Shown piece after piece: positions 1 to 8,342 of a stretch of DNA of 64,000 nucleotides. Positions within the stretch are counted from its first letter, which is position 1, and each line of letters opens with the position of its first letter. The translations under genes were made by a program, and so were the position numbers. This stretch comes from Paenibacillus jilunlii (GTDB lineage: Bacteria > Bacillota > Bacilli > Paenibacillales > Paenibacillaceae), in contig NZ_FNGM01000004.1 of assembly GCF_900102965.1 (NCBI RefSeq), positions 217,686-281,685 on the forward strand. The letters are read 5' to 3'. The notes beneath the pieces are model-generated. The model was not told where the DNA came from. It saw only the letters and a program-made list of their open reading frames with translations, and made no database searches.

Positions 1-180
1 ATACCTTTGAGTTGGCCAGAAGTGGGCGACTGAGAGAAATGCGAGGTAAAAATACCTTTGATTTAGCCAGAAGTAGGCAACGGAGAGAAATAAGAGGTAT
101 AAATACCTTTGGTTTAGCCGGAAGTAGGCGACTGAGTGAAATGAGAGGTATAAATACCTTTGAGTTGGCCAGAAGTGGGC
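1..180. repeat. 51-bp tandem repeat, 3.5 copies, open in one frame
   Basis: The string ATACCTTTG recurs at 1, 52, 103 and 154, an exact 51-bp period. Copies differ at a few bases. Two copy junctions carry the small palindrome AGGTATAAATACCT. Because 51 is a multiple of three, the plus strand is open across the array (12-245) and would encode a 17-residue repeat, but there is no ribosome site and the frame runs on into ordinary-looking DNA, so I do not call a gene. The array runs off the left edge, so copy number is a minimum. Confidence 0.85.
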
Positions 181-525
181 ATCGAGTAGGGTCCCTTCTT
201 GGTGGTGTCGTAATCCCGGGAATACCCTACTTTGTTGGTGCCTGACAAGGCACCAAAACTTGGTGCACAACTTTCTTTACGCCATCTGAAAAGGGAATCG
301 GCCGGATTAGTGATCCTTTTTCCAACTAACGCTTGCGGAGAGAGGGTATGGGAGAATTGAAGTTCACATTTTCCATTTGAGCCTGTTGCCTGGTTCAGCA
401 AGCATGAAATTACAGGGGGAAGCATAGGCTTACCAGTCAGCGTGAAGTGCAAGGTCCCCCGGTAGCTCCAATGGCTGTGCGGCCGCAGCCGTTTTGCTCT
501 GATTAACCACATACACGGAATGCCT
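181..525. other. Non-coding stretch with stem-loops
   Basis: No gene is supported here. Visible structures are a perfect 8-bp hairpin (TTGGTGCC at 235-242 with GGCACCAA at 249-256), a competing overlapping hairpin (CACCAA at 251-256 with TTGGTG at 260-265), and a GC-rich hairpin at 473-490 followed by GTTTT on the plus strand. A further 9-bp inverted repeat (CGGAATGCC and GGCATTCCG, about 515-547) spans the ferrochelatase stop codon without a T-run. The overlapping hairpins could be mutually exclusive RNA folds, but no downstream gene on that strand would use them. Confidence 0.4.
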
Positions 526-1542
526 CTAGATCCAGCCTTGGGCATTCCGTTCTACCAGCTCTGCCAGAAAGCTGAGCCACTCCTCATTGTCGTTCAGGCA
601 CGGTGCAGCAACCAAGTCTTCCGGCTGCCCGCCGCCAGCGGCAAAAAGCTCCCGTCCTTCGACTTCCAGCTCATGCAGCGTTTCCAGACAGTCGGTCGTA
701 AGGCCCGGGGAAAATATCATAGGTCTGCGGATACCGCGTCCGGCGAGCTCCTTCAGGACTTCAGAAGTAGAGGGACCGATCCATTCCTCCCGTCCGAAGC
801 GGGATTGGAACGCGGCCTGCCAGCATCCCGTCTCCCAGCCCATAGCCTCCGCAAGCAGTCGCGCCGTTTCCAGACACTGCAGCGGGTACGGATCTCCGGT
901 ATCTGCATATCTGCGGGGAATGCCATGGAAGCTCAGCACATAATAATCAGGCGGAAGGCTTAAGCGGCTTATCTGCTGCATAAGATGCTCTTTCATCGCC
1001 CAGATATATCCCGGCTCATTATAGTAGGCTTCCATGAAACGCAGTGCGGGCACAAACCGTTTGGTGACCGGTCCGCCGGCACTGCGCCGTCCGAGAGCGG
1101 CAAAGCTCGCGGCATCATAAACCGAAGCGGTTGTGGTAGAAGAGTATTGCGGAAAAAGCGGAACGACGATCATTCGTGTGACGCCGGCCGCTTCCAGCTT
1201 GCCCATTGCCTGTTCCATGCTTGGCGCACTATAGGCGAGTCCCAGTTCAACTAGATAACGGCTGCCAAGCAGCCGCTGAAGCCCGGCACGCTGGTCCAGG
1301 GAATGAAGCAGCAGCGGCGATCCATCCTTTTGCCAGATCTGGCTGTACAGCAGTGCGGAGCGGCGCGGCCTGACGCGCAGAATAATACCCCTCAGCAGGG
1401 GCTGCCAGAAGAGTGGCGGGTAATCGATAATCCTGCGGTCTGACAAAAACCGGCGCAGATAGGGCCGGACAGCCTTGGCAGTGGGAGCTTCCGGTGTTCC
1501 AATCTGAGCGAGAATCACACCGATAGGAGCGGGGGTCAGCAT
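526..1542 (-). CDS. hemH: Ferrochelatase, proteobacterial sequence type
   Basis: Inserts Fe2+ into a porphyrin at the end of haem synthesis; 338 residues, full length for the family. Visible signatures are GTPEAPT (15-21), the catalytic histidine in SFHG (204-207), GDPYP, FQSRFGREEW (245-254) and DCLETLHE (284-291), which carries the conserved acidic residue. These match the E. coli-type protoporphyrin ferrochelatase far better than the usual Firmicute coproporphyrin ferrochelatase, which has SAHG-type and WQSEGNTP-type motifs. The start is supported by AAAGGAG upstream. It stands alone with no other haem genes, so it may be a second, acquired enzyme. Substrate choice is inferred from sequence type only. 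Confidence 0.9.
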   Translation of the reverse strand: MLTPAPIGVILAQIGTPEAPTAKAVRPYLRRFLSDRRIIDYPPLFWQPLLRGIILRVRPRRSALLYSQIWQKDGSPLLLHSLDQRAGLQRLLGSRYLVELGLAYSAPSMEQAMGKLEAAGVTRMIVVPLFPQYSSTTTASVYDAASFAALGRRSAGGPVTKRFVPALRFMEAYYNEPGYIWAMKEHLMQQISRLSLPPDYYVLSFHGIPRRYADTGDPYPLQCLETARLLAEAMGWETGCWQAAFQSRFGREEWIGPSTSEVLKELAGRGIRRPMIFSPGLTTDCLETLHELEVEGRELFAAGGGQPEDLVAAPCLNDNEEWLSFLAELVERNAQGWI

Positions 1543-2006
1543 AACAAAAGACTCCTTTCTATCAACTTGACATCACTCCAAAATATCACATCCATTATTG
1601 AGAATACAATATAAGGAATCACATGATTATCATAAGACGGAGTAAATGGGAGAAAATGAGAGGAAAAATAAGCTTGTCTTTTGTGTTAATTGTGAAAAAG
1701 TGATGTTTCTTATAGGGTGTGTGATTTTGTATACAGAGAAGCAAAGGATAATTTTGATAGTATCAAGCCAGAAATTTACCGCAGGCAGACTTAAATCCTT
1801 ATATGTGAATTAATTCACCTTTAGCGATACATAGAAAATGGATGCATCTTTTCGTACACGGGATGGGTCGCGCAAGATCGGGAGAGGGGGGATGGCCTCT
1901 AATGTCTTATGAAGGGGCTTTCATAAGAACAGAAGAGAGAGACTATGAAGAAGCTTGGATTTGAAAGGCTACATACTACTGGGGATATGATAAAGGAGAA
2001 TACTCA
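1543..2006. other. Intergenic region between hemH and the FMN-binding protein gene
   Basis: A 464-bp divergent intergenic region. ATGATTATCAT at 1623-1633 is a perfect 5-1-5 palindrome resembling half of a Fur box, which would suit hemH. A plus-strand promoter-like pair is TTGTAT (1727-1732), 16-bp spacer, TAATTT (1749-1754). An 8-bp hairpin (CTTATGAA 1906-1913, TTCATAAG 1920-1927) lies in the leader of the next gene. AAAGGAG at 1992-1998 is the ribosome site of the following TTG-started gene. None of these sites is certain. Confidence 0.35.
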
Positions 2007-4397
2007 TTGAAAAAGTTAATTTCTTTGACTGTCAGCGCAGCATTGCTGCTCGCGCCACTCGCGTATACGATTAATGCACCTGCCTTGCATCTAAAGGTGG
2101 ATGCGGTTTCAGCGGCTTCGGAGGAAGCACCTGCGGCTACTGCCAAGCCAGCTGCACCAAAACCGACAGCGAAACCAACGGCAAAACCAAAGCCTACGGC
2201 AAAACCAACAGCGAAACCCAAACCAACCGTGAAACCAACACCAAAGCCAACAGCGAAACCAACGCCAAAAGCAACGGCTAAACCAGCAGCAACAGCGAAA
2301 CCTGCCGCGACCGCAAAACCAACGGCAACAGCTAAGCCTGCCGGAACAGCCAAGCCTGCCGGAACAGCCAAGCCTGCCGGAACAGCTAAGCCTGCCACAA
2401 CAGCCAAGCCTGCTGCAACAGTGAAACCAACTGCTACCGTTGAGCCAGCAGCAACTGCTGCACCAACGGCAGCCATTACACCGGCAGCGACCGCAAAACC
2501 CGTAACGGTTAAGCAAAATGTGTATCAGGACGGAGTGTACGTAGCTTACGGCAATGCTTACTCCAAAGGTACCGAAGGCGCTAAGGTAACCATTAAAGAC
2601 GGTAAAATTACTGACATTGAGCTGCTGAGAACCAGCCCGAAGCTTATCGACAGAAATGCCCGCGAGAATTACAGCGGCGTGTGGGTAGCCTACAAGCTGA
2701 TGAAGGACAGACTGCTTGGCCAGACCAGAGACAGCGCAGCAGCAGTGGATGCGGTTTCAGGCGCAACACGCTCCAGCAACGGCTGGAAGCTGTCGGTCGA
2801 CAGAGCGTTTGAAAGAGCGCTTAAGGTCAAACCAGCGGATGCCGCTTATTTTGAAGGCGACCATATGGGAGTAGATCCGGAAGGCAAATATGCTGTATTC
2901 GCCAGCTATGATGCTAATAAGCTTACTGCGGTGAAGCTGTATCCGCTGACTGCAGCCGGAGATTTCGCGGACGAAAAAACCTACACTCCAGAACAAACTG
3001 CAGCGATTGCCGCAATAACACCTGTACTGCTCGCAAACGGTTCTTCCGCCCAGCCGGTTGCCGGCTTCGAAGCGGAGTCCAAGGCTGCCGTCAAAGCCTT
3101 CTGGGATGCAGAACAAAATGCAAGCATCAACAACACCTCAGCGTATATTGACGGATTCTATTCTTCCTACGGTACTGCTAGAAGTGTGGGCGTAGAAAGA
3201 GCAGATGTGGTGATCCGCAATGGCAGGCTGGTTGATGTGAAGCTGTACAGACTGGGCACCAACCTGATCGACAGAGGCGCAACCGCTTATGCTGAAGTAG
3301 TAAAGGCCAACGCTCCAATGACGGCCAAACTGCTTGCAAACGGTTCTTATATCGCTAATTATAATGAGAAGGTAGACGGAATTTCCGGCGCCACCGAAAG
3401 CAGCCATGGCTGGAACCAGGCTGTAGAAAGAGCTTTTGAGAAGGCTCTGAGGGTTCCGGCCGCCGGCCAGTACTTTGACGGCAAAATTGCCGGTGTGGAC
3501 AATGCGTCCAAGATCTTTATGCTTGTTGATGTAGCAGCAGACCAGGTAACGGCCATCAAATTAAGCTTGTTCGGAACAGACGGCAAACTGGTTGCAGACG
3601 ACAAGCTGACTGCTGAACAAAAGACTCTGGTTGAACAATTGACTGCAGGACTTCTTGACAAAGGTGTGCAAATCGCTGACATTACTGGTCAAGAAGCGCT
3701 GACTGCAGCGGCAAGAGCCGCACTGACAGACGCTTTGACGAATGCTTCCAAAGAACAGGGCGCTTACAAAGACGGTACCTTCACTGCCTATGGCGACGCT
3801 TATGACAAAGGAACGAACAAGGCTGACGTTACTCTGCGCAACGGCAAAATCGTAAATGTTGCTCTGAGCCGTGTAGGCATGAATATGGCTGACCTGGGCA
3901 AAAACGCTTATGCTGAAGTGCAAAAAGCCCTTCCGCAGCTGACAGCGGGCTTCCTTGCTGCAGGCACAAGAGAAGGTGTGCAGGAAGTGGATGCGGTATC
4001 CGGGGCAACCAGCAGCAGCAATGCTTTGAAAGCTGCGGTGGACAGAGCATACGGCAAAGCTGAAGTGGTTGAAGCCGGCAAAGCCGCTTACTTTAACGGA
4101 ACTTTCATTGGTGTAAGCACCGACAAAACTGTAAATATAATGGTTACTGTAAAATATAACGTCCCAGTGACCATGATCGTGAATTATCTGGATGCAGCAG
4201 GCAAAGTAAAAGCTTACGATCAGCTGACTGAAGCAGAAAAGGCTGTGAAGGCAGAGATCGAAAATACTTCGGCCGGCAATGGCCTGCACAAGTATGGATA
4301 CCGTGCAGCGGCATTCGGCAGCAATGATGCGGAGAAGGAAGTCTCCGCCAAAGCGGTAGAGGCCATCAAAGCTGCACTGGAAACAGCAGGGAAATAA
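2007..4397 (+). CDS. Secreted protein with three FMN-binding (flavinylation-type) domains
   Basis: 796 residues, TTG start chosen because AAAGGAG lies 8 bp upstream and a signal peptide follows directly. After the signal (about 1-36) comes a lysine/proline/threonine/alanine linker (about 40-165) like a wall-spanning segment. Then three FMN_bind-like units follow, each ending in a D-x-x-SGAT motif with the candidate FMN-carrying threonine at 254, 463 and 668. Each unit is followed by a second type of about 90-residue spacer domain. In known FMN_bind proteins ApbE attaches FMN to this threonine, and Listeria PplA uses such domains for extracellular electron transfer. An electron-transfer role here is inferred; no apbE or quinone oxidoreductase gene is in the window. 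Confidence 0.8.
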   Translation: MKKLISLTVSAALLLAPLAYTINAPALHLKVDAVSAASEEAPAATAKPAAPKPTAKPTAKPKPTAKPTAKPKPTVKPTPKPTAKPTPKATAKPAATAKPAATAKPTATAKPAGTAKPAGTAKPAGTAKPATTAKPAATVKPTATVEPAATAAPTAAITPAATAKPVTVKQNVYQDGVYVAYGNAYSKGTEGAKVTIKDGKITDIELLRTSPKLIDRNARENYSGVWVAYKLMKDRLLGQTRDSAAAVDAVSGATRSSNGWKLSVDRAFERALKVKPADAAYFEGDHMGVDPEGKYAVFASYDANKLTAVKLYPLTAAGDFADEKTYTPEQTAAIAAITPVLLANGSSAQPVAGFEAESKAAVKAFWDAEQNASINNTSAYIDGFYSSYGTARSVGVERADVVIRNGRLVDVKLYRLGTNLIDRGATAYAEVVKANAPMTAKLLANGSYIANYNEKVDGISGATESSHGWNQAVERAFEKALRVPAAGQYFDGKIAGVDNASKIFMLVDVAADQVTAIKLSLFGTDGKLVADDKLTAEQKTLVEQLTAGLLDKGVQIADITGQEALTAAARAALTDALTNASKEQGAYKDGTFTAYGDAYDKGTNKADVTLRNGKIVNVALSRVGMNMADLGKNAYAEVQKALPQLTAGFLAAGTREGVQEVDAVSGATSSSNALKAAVDRAYGKAEVVEAGKAAYFNGTFIGVSTDKTVNIMVTVKYNVPVTMIVNYLDAAGKVKAYDQLTEAEKAVKAEIENTSAGNGLHKYGYRAAAFGSNDAEKEVSAKAVEAIKAALETAGK

Positions 4398-4732
4398 TTA
4401 TTTTCCAGGAACATCACTAAAGGGTTGTTTCGGGTCATCCACATGGCCTGGAACAACCCCTTTTTTTGGTATGTCAGAAAGTAAATATTGGGGTCCCGGC
4501 AAAATACCTGAATCAGCTTCCATGCAAGGGCCCCGCTTTGGAGGTTATTTGATGACGTATATAAACAAGATTTTCGAAGCTGGCGGAATTGGGTAAAAAC
4601 GGCTTGTGTTGGGACGAGGGCATAATTAGAAATAGGAATCGTATAGTAATTAAAGGGATTTCGGAGATGAATGTCTAAAGTTTAATATACACAAACAGGC
4701 TTAGGTCCTGTTAGTAATAGGAGGCTCCAAAA
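4398..4732. other. Intergenic region after the FMN-binding protein gene
   Basis: The first 70 bases hold the terminator listed separately. The rest (about 4470-4732) shows no gene. AGGAGG at 4721-4726, 6 bp before the ATG, serves the next gene. I see no other clear structure. Confidence 0.4.
4419..4468 (+). terminator. Intrinsic terminator of the FMN-binding protein gene
   Basis: AAAGGGTTGTT pairs with AACAACCCCTTT around a loop of about 20 bases, followed by seven T residues at 4461-4467. Confidence 0.85.
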
Positions 4733-5689
4733 ATGACACTAATTAAACAGCTATCTCCACAGGATGAATTTGTCGGCTTTTATCTGCTGCGAGAGCTGGC
4801 AATCAAACAAACAAACGGTACTCCTCCAAAGGATTATTTTGATATTGTTCTGGGTGATTCCAGCGGCCAGATCTCGGCCAAGTACTGGGATGCAAGCACG
4901 GCGGATAAAGAGACCTTTTTCCCGATGGCACTGGTGAAGATCCGCGGGATTGCGCATACGTACCGTGAGAAGCTCCAGGTGAAAATAACCAAGATCAGAC
5001 TCGCCAATGATAGTGACAACGTCTCTCTCACTGATTTTATCAGGTCGGCCCCGATCCGGCCGGTTGATCTGATTCATACGATTAAAGGCGTGATGGCGAG
5101 CATCACTGACCGTGAGATCGCAACGATCGTATCTTTTTGTGTGGGGAAGGTGGAAGAGAAATTAATGCATTATCCGGCGGCCAAAACCCATCATCACGCT
5201 TATTTTGCCGGACTTGCCTATCATATGGTGCGGATGCTGGAAATCGGCGAGTTTCTCTGCAAGCAGCGTCCGTTCCTGAATCCCGACCTGATGAAGGCGG
5301 GGATTATTCTGCATGATATCGCCAAGCCGGAAGAGATGATTTCGCAGTTCGGGATTGTGTCTGATTACAGTGTGCAGGGTAAGCTGATCGGGCATATCTC
5401 CATGGCTTCGAACTGGATTACCGAGGCCGCGATCCGCTCCGGCATTGATTTGGAATCGGAAAAAGTGCTCGGCCTGCAGCATCTGGTATTATCCCATCAC
5501 AACCTGGGTGAATGGGGCAGCCCGGTGCAGCCGCAGACGGCGGAGGCCGTGGCCCTGCATCATATCGATGCGCTGGATGCGAAGCTGCAAATGGTAGAGG
5601 ATGCGCTGGATACGACACCTGAGACGGAGGAATGGACCCCGTTCATCCGGGGGCTGGAGAATAAGGCTGTGTACCGGATGAAGATTTAA
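4733..5689 (+). CDS. yhaM: YhaM-type 3'-5' exoribonuclease (OB fold plus HD domain)
   Basis: 318 residues, close to Bacillus YhaM. The first ~90 residues form an OB-fold nucleic-acid binding domain (PPKDYFDIVLGDSSGQISAK, then YREKLQVKITKIR). Residues about 150-290 form an HD phosphohydrolase domain, with HHHAYFAGLAYH near 153-164 and ILHDIAKPEE near 192-201 supplying metal ligands. The family degrades RNA and single-stranded DNA 3' to 5' and helps in mRNA turnover. The gene stands alone behind a good ribosome site and ends before a strong terminator. Family assignment is firm; the exact substrate is inferred. Confidence 0.9.
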   Translation: MTLIKQLSPQDEFVGFYLLRELAIKQTNGTPPKDYFDIVLGDSSGQISAKYWDASTADKETFFPMALVKIRGIAHTYREKLQVKITKIRLANDSDNVSLTDFIRSAPIRPVDLIHTIKGVMASITDREIATIVSFCVGKVEEKLMHYPAAKTHHHAYFAGLAYHMVRMLEIGEFLCKQRPFLNPDLMKAGIILHDIAKPEEMISQFGIVSDYSVQGKLIGHISMASNWITEAAIRSGIDLESEKVLGLQHLVLSHHNLGEWGSPVQPQTAEAVALHHIDALDAKLQMVEDALDTTPETEEWTPFIRGLENKAVYRMKI

Positions 5690-5747
5690 TTTTCCAGTAG
5701 AATAACTTAAGTCTTTGGCAACGGCTTTAGTTGCCGATATTCATGAT

Positions 5748-5782
5748 AACGGCCACCTGCTTTGAGCAGGTGGCCGTTTTAA
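5748..5782 (+). terminator. Strong intrinsic terminator of yhaM
   Basis: A perfect 13-bp stem (AACGGCCACCTGC with GCAGGTGGCCGTT) closes a TTTGA loop and runs into TTTT at 5777-5780. Confidence 0.9.
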
Positions 5783-5945
5783 TACTTGCCAAGAAACTTG
5801 GCCTTGCCCCGATTATGCCCGCCCCAAGCACAATTTTGCTGATGTACCGCATCAGCTCCGGCCCAGGCCCAAGTAGAAGGGACAACCTGTTTATCCTCTG
5901 CTCTCAACGCTATTCTGAGAGAAACAACGCTGTGGATTTATATGC

Positions 5946-6032
5946 CAAAGGTTTAACATGTCAAAGGATTGACATATGTTAAACCTTTGACATATAATCG
6001 GATTAAAGATGATTTGAAAGTGCTTCCAAATC
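5946..6032 (+). promoter_or_regulatory. Consensus promoter inside palindromic operators (sucrose operon)
   Basis: A textbook promoter is present: TTGACA (5969-5974), 18-bp spacer, TATAAT (5993-5998). Its -35 lies in a large imperfect palindrome, left arm CAAAGGTTTAACATGTCAA (5946-5964) and right arm at 5969-5989, which differ only by an inserted AT. A second imperfect palindrome, GATTTGAAAG-TG-CTTCCAAATC (6011-6032), lies just after the predicted transcription start and resembles a LacI-family or cre (CcpA) operator. The likely ligand-responsive repressor is the LacI protein at the operon's end. Confidence 0.75.
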
Positions 6033-6067
6033 ATTTTTATACAAACTACCGATGGGGGAATGTACAC

Positions 6068-7390
6068 ATGAAAGGATTTAAAAAGGTATCTTTAACAGCG
6101 CTTACTTTGATAGTATCCGCCTCTTTGTCTGCCTGTGGAAGCAGCGACAGCAAATCCACCGCCTCTTCAGATAAATCCGGCACGGATAATGGTGTCAAGA
6201 TCACTTTGCTTAATTCCAAAGGTGAAATTCAAACCCAATTAGAGGATGCGGCCAAGAGCTTCCATGAGGCATATCCTGACATTACACTGGAAATTCAGCA
6301 AGTGCCTAGCGGCACATCGCCCTTTGAAAGAGCTTCCACGCTGTATGCCTCCGGTAATCAGCCTACCATGATTATGCTGGATACAGGGGATGTAGCCAAA
6401 TTCAAGGACCATATTCTTGATCTGGGCGATGCGAAGTGGAATAGCGATGCTATTGACAGCGCGCTTGATCTGACTACGTTTGAAGGCAAAAACTATGCTT
6501 TCCCGCTGGCGGTTGAAGGGTATGGCCTGATCTACAACAAAGCAGTCCTGGATAAAGCTGTAGGAGGGAACTTTGATCCTGCTTCGATCAATACGACTTC
6601 TTCACTAGAGGAGCTGTTCAAAAAAATAGAAGCCAGCGGAAAGAAAGCCCTCACTATTTCTCCGATGGACTGGTCGCTTGGCGCACATTATCTTCCTCTT
6701 GCTTACGGAGGGCAGAGTAAGGACAGCACGGAGGTTGCCGGCTTTATCAGCTCCCTTAGAGCAGGAACTGTGGATTTGTCCTCCAACAAGGTATTTAACG
6801 GGCTGATGGACACCTTCGATGTGATGATGAAGTACAACATGGATCAGGCCTCTCCGCTTTCTCCAACTTATGAGAAGGGACCTGAAATGCTGGGTAAGGG
6901 TGAAGTAGGCATCTGGTTTATGGGCAACTGGGCATGGCCGCAGATCAGCGGCTTTGATACAGCCAACAAGCAATATGGCTTCCTCCCTGTGCCCGTCAGC
7001 AATAATCCCGATGATTACGGCAACGCCCAGATTTCTGCTGCTGTAAGCAAACGTATTGTTGTAGACAAGGAGAAGACGACACCGGAGCAGCAGGCGGCAG
7101 CCAAAAAATTCTTTGACTGGATCGTGTATGAACAAGCCGGACAAGATTTCCTGGTGAATAAAGCCAATATCGTCCCTGCCTTCAAGAATATTACTATGGA
7201 GACACCAGATCCGTTAGGCAAGTCGATTCAAGCCTATTTGGCCGCAGGCAAGGTGGAGCCGTCTCTGAGCGATCTGCCGGCCGACCACTGGACCAAGGTG
7301 GGGGCATCCATGCAGAAATATTTGTCCAAGGCCGGTGACCGGGCTACTTTGGCCAAAGAGATTGAGGACTATTGGAAAACAGTAAAGTAA
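6068..7390 (+). CDS. Sugar ABC transporter substrate-binding lipoprotein
   Basis: Captures sugar outside the cell for the two permeases that follow. The start at 6068 is chosen over an upstream in-frame ATG at 5969 because the earlier one lies inside the promoter, while here GGGGGA precedes the ATG and a lipoprotein signal follows (MKGFKK, hydrophobic stretch, LSAC lipobox with Cys near 23). The remaining sequence is a CUT1-type family 1 binding protein (FNTANKQYGFLPVP-type C-terminal lobe, FDWIVYEQAGQDFL). The operon's fructokinase and sucrose phosphorylase suggest the ligand is sucrose or a sucrose-containing glycoside. Ligand is inferred. Confidence 0.85.
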   Translation: MKGFKKVSLTALTLIVSASLSACGSSDSKSTASSDKSGTDNGVKITLLNSKGEIQTQLEDAAKSFHEAYPDITLEIQQVPSGTSPFERASTLYASGNQPTMIMLDTGDVAKFKDHILDLGDAKWNSDAIDSALDLTTFEGKNYAFPLAVEGYGLIYNKAVLDKAVGGNFDPASINTTSSLEELFKKIEASGKKALTISPMDWSLGAHYLPLAYGGQSKDSTEVAGFISSLRAGTVDLSSNKVFNGLMDTFDVMMKYNMDQASPLSPTYEKGPEMLGKGEVGIWFMGNWAWPQISGFDTANKQYGFLPVPVSNNPDDYGNAQISAAVSKRIVVDKEKTTPEQQAAAKKFFDWIVYEQAGQDFLVNKANIVPAFKNITMETPDPLGKSIQAYLAAGKVEPSLSDLPADHWTKVGASMQKYLSKAGDRATLAKEIEDYWKTVK

Positions 7391-7457
7391 TGTGATTCTG
7401 CCGGCGGGGCTGTTTCCGGTCCTGCCGGTTTTCAACACGAAGGAGAGTGAACATGCG

Positions 7458-8342
7458 ATGATTGGAGAAAAAGGCTTTTGGAACCGGCTGCGGCTGCGGC
7501 TTCTGTTTACTGGGCCTACCTTGTTTGCCTTTTTGGCCGTAATGATTGTTCCTTTTATATACGGCATTTACTTAACCTTTACGAGCTGGGACGGCATTTC
7601 TGTTGCACATACTTTGGTCGGCTTCCGGAATTACGGATCGGTTTTTGCGGACGCGGAATTTTGGAGCTCCTTTGGGCTTACCCTCAAATACGTGCTGTTT
7701 ACCGTGGTGCTCACCAATGTATTGGCCTTTATGCTTGCTTACGCGCTTACCAAAAGTGTCAAGGGACAGAATGTTTTCCGGGCGGGATTTTTCATGCCAA
7801 ACCTGGTGGGCGGTATCGTGCTGGGTTTCATCTGGCAATTTATTTTTAATAATGTACTGGTCTACCTGGGGCAGAAAGCCTCCATCGGCATCTTCAGCGC
7901 ATCCTGGCTGGCTGAACCGGACAAGGCCTTCTGGACGCTGGTCATTGTTACCGTATGGCAGTATGCCGGATATATGATGGTGATCTATGTGGCGGGTTTA
8001 ACCGGTGTGCCTGCCGATATTCAGGAAGCCGCCAGCATCGACGGGGCCAACAGCTGGCAGAAGCTGATCCGCATGACTATTCCCATGATGGTGCCCTCGT
8101 TTATCGTATGCCTTTTTCTGTCACTACAGCGTGGCTTTATGGTCTATGATTTGAACTTGACTCTGACTAAGGGCGGCCCATTCGGCTCCACGCAGCTTGT
8201 GTCCATGCATGTGTACCAAAAAGCCTTCTTGTCGCGTGACTACGGTGTCGGCCAGGCTGAAGCGTTCGTCCTGTTCCTGCTCGTGGCCGTAATCACACTG
8301 CTGCAGGTATATTTCAGCAAAAAGATGGAGGTGGAAGCCTGA
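7458..8342 (+). CDS. Sugar ABC transporter permease 1 (MalF type)
   Basis: Integral membrane half of a CUT1 importer, about 294 residues with six predicted membrane helices. The ABC-interaction loop is EAASIDGANSWQKLIRMTIP. I prefer the ATG at 7458 (protein MIGEKGFW) over the GTG at 7392; AAGGAG ends 12 bases upstream. A closer ATG at 7453 is out of frame and makes only a two-codon frame that overlaps the real start. The stop overlaps the next permease start by one base. No ATPase gene is in the operon, as is usual where a shared MsmX-like ATPase serves several importers. Confidence 0.88.
   Translation: MIGEKGFWNRLRLRLLFTGPTLFAFLAVMIVPFIYGIYLTFTSWDGISVAHTLVGFRNYGSVFADAEFWSSFGLTLKYVLFTVVLTNVLAFMLAYALTKSVKGQNVFRAGFFMPNLVGGIVLGFIWQFIFNNVLVYLGQKASIGIFSASWLAEPDKAFWTLVIVTVWQYAGYMMVIYVAGLTGVPADIQEAASIDGANSWQKLIRMTIPMMVPSFIVCLFLSLQRGFMVYDLNLTLTKGGPFGSTQLVSMHVYQKAFLSRDYGVGQAEAFVLFLLVAVITLLQVYFSKKMEVEA

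Larger units (their letters stand above)
5690..6067. other. Intergenic region carrying the sucrose-operon control region
   Basis: Of these 378 bases the left part holds the yhaM terminator and the right part the promoter and operators listed separately. The middle (about 5785-5940) shows no convincing gene; the open frame at 5731-5982 starts before the terminator and has no ribosome site. Confidence 0.5.

Noticed and set aside
250..470. Possible cobalamin riboswitch (AAAAGGGAATC and a B12-box-like CAGTCAGCGTGAAG)
   Set aside because: Core elements are poorly matched or missing, and no plus-strand gene follows; hemH is on the other strand.
114..545. Minus-strand 143-residue open frame after hemH
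   Set aside because: No ribosome site, overlaps the hemH stop region and the tandem repeat, and its composition is not protein-like.
1976..2516. Minus-strand open frames rich in Ala/Gly/Val or Cys/Trp
   Set aside because: They are mirror images of the Lys/Pro/Thr/Ala repeat region in the FMN-binding protein gene.
3561..4289. 242-residue minus-strand frame opposite the FMN-binding protein gene
   Set aside because: Composition (many Cys, Phe, His) is not protein-like and the plus-strand FMN domains are clear.
5731..5982. 83-residue open frame before the sucrose operon
   Set aside because: It starts before the yhaM terminator, has no ribosome site, and runs through the operon promoter.
7453..7461. 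Two-codon frame ATG CGA TGA overlapping the permease start
   Set aside because: Too short to judge; likely chance, although it could couple initiation at 7458.
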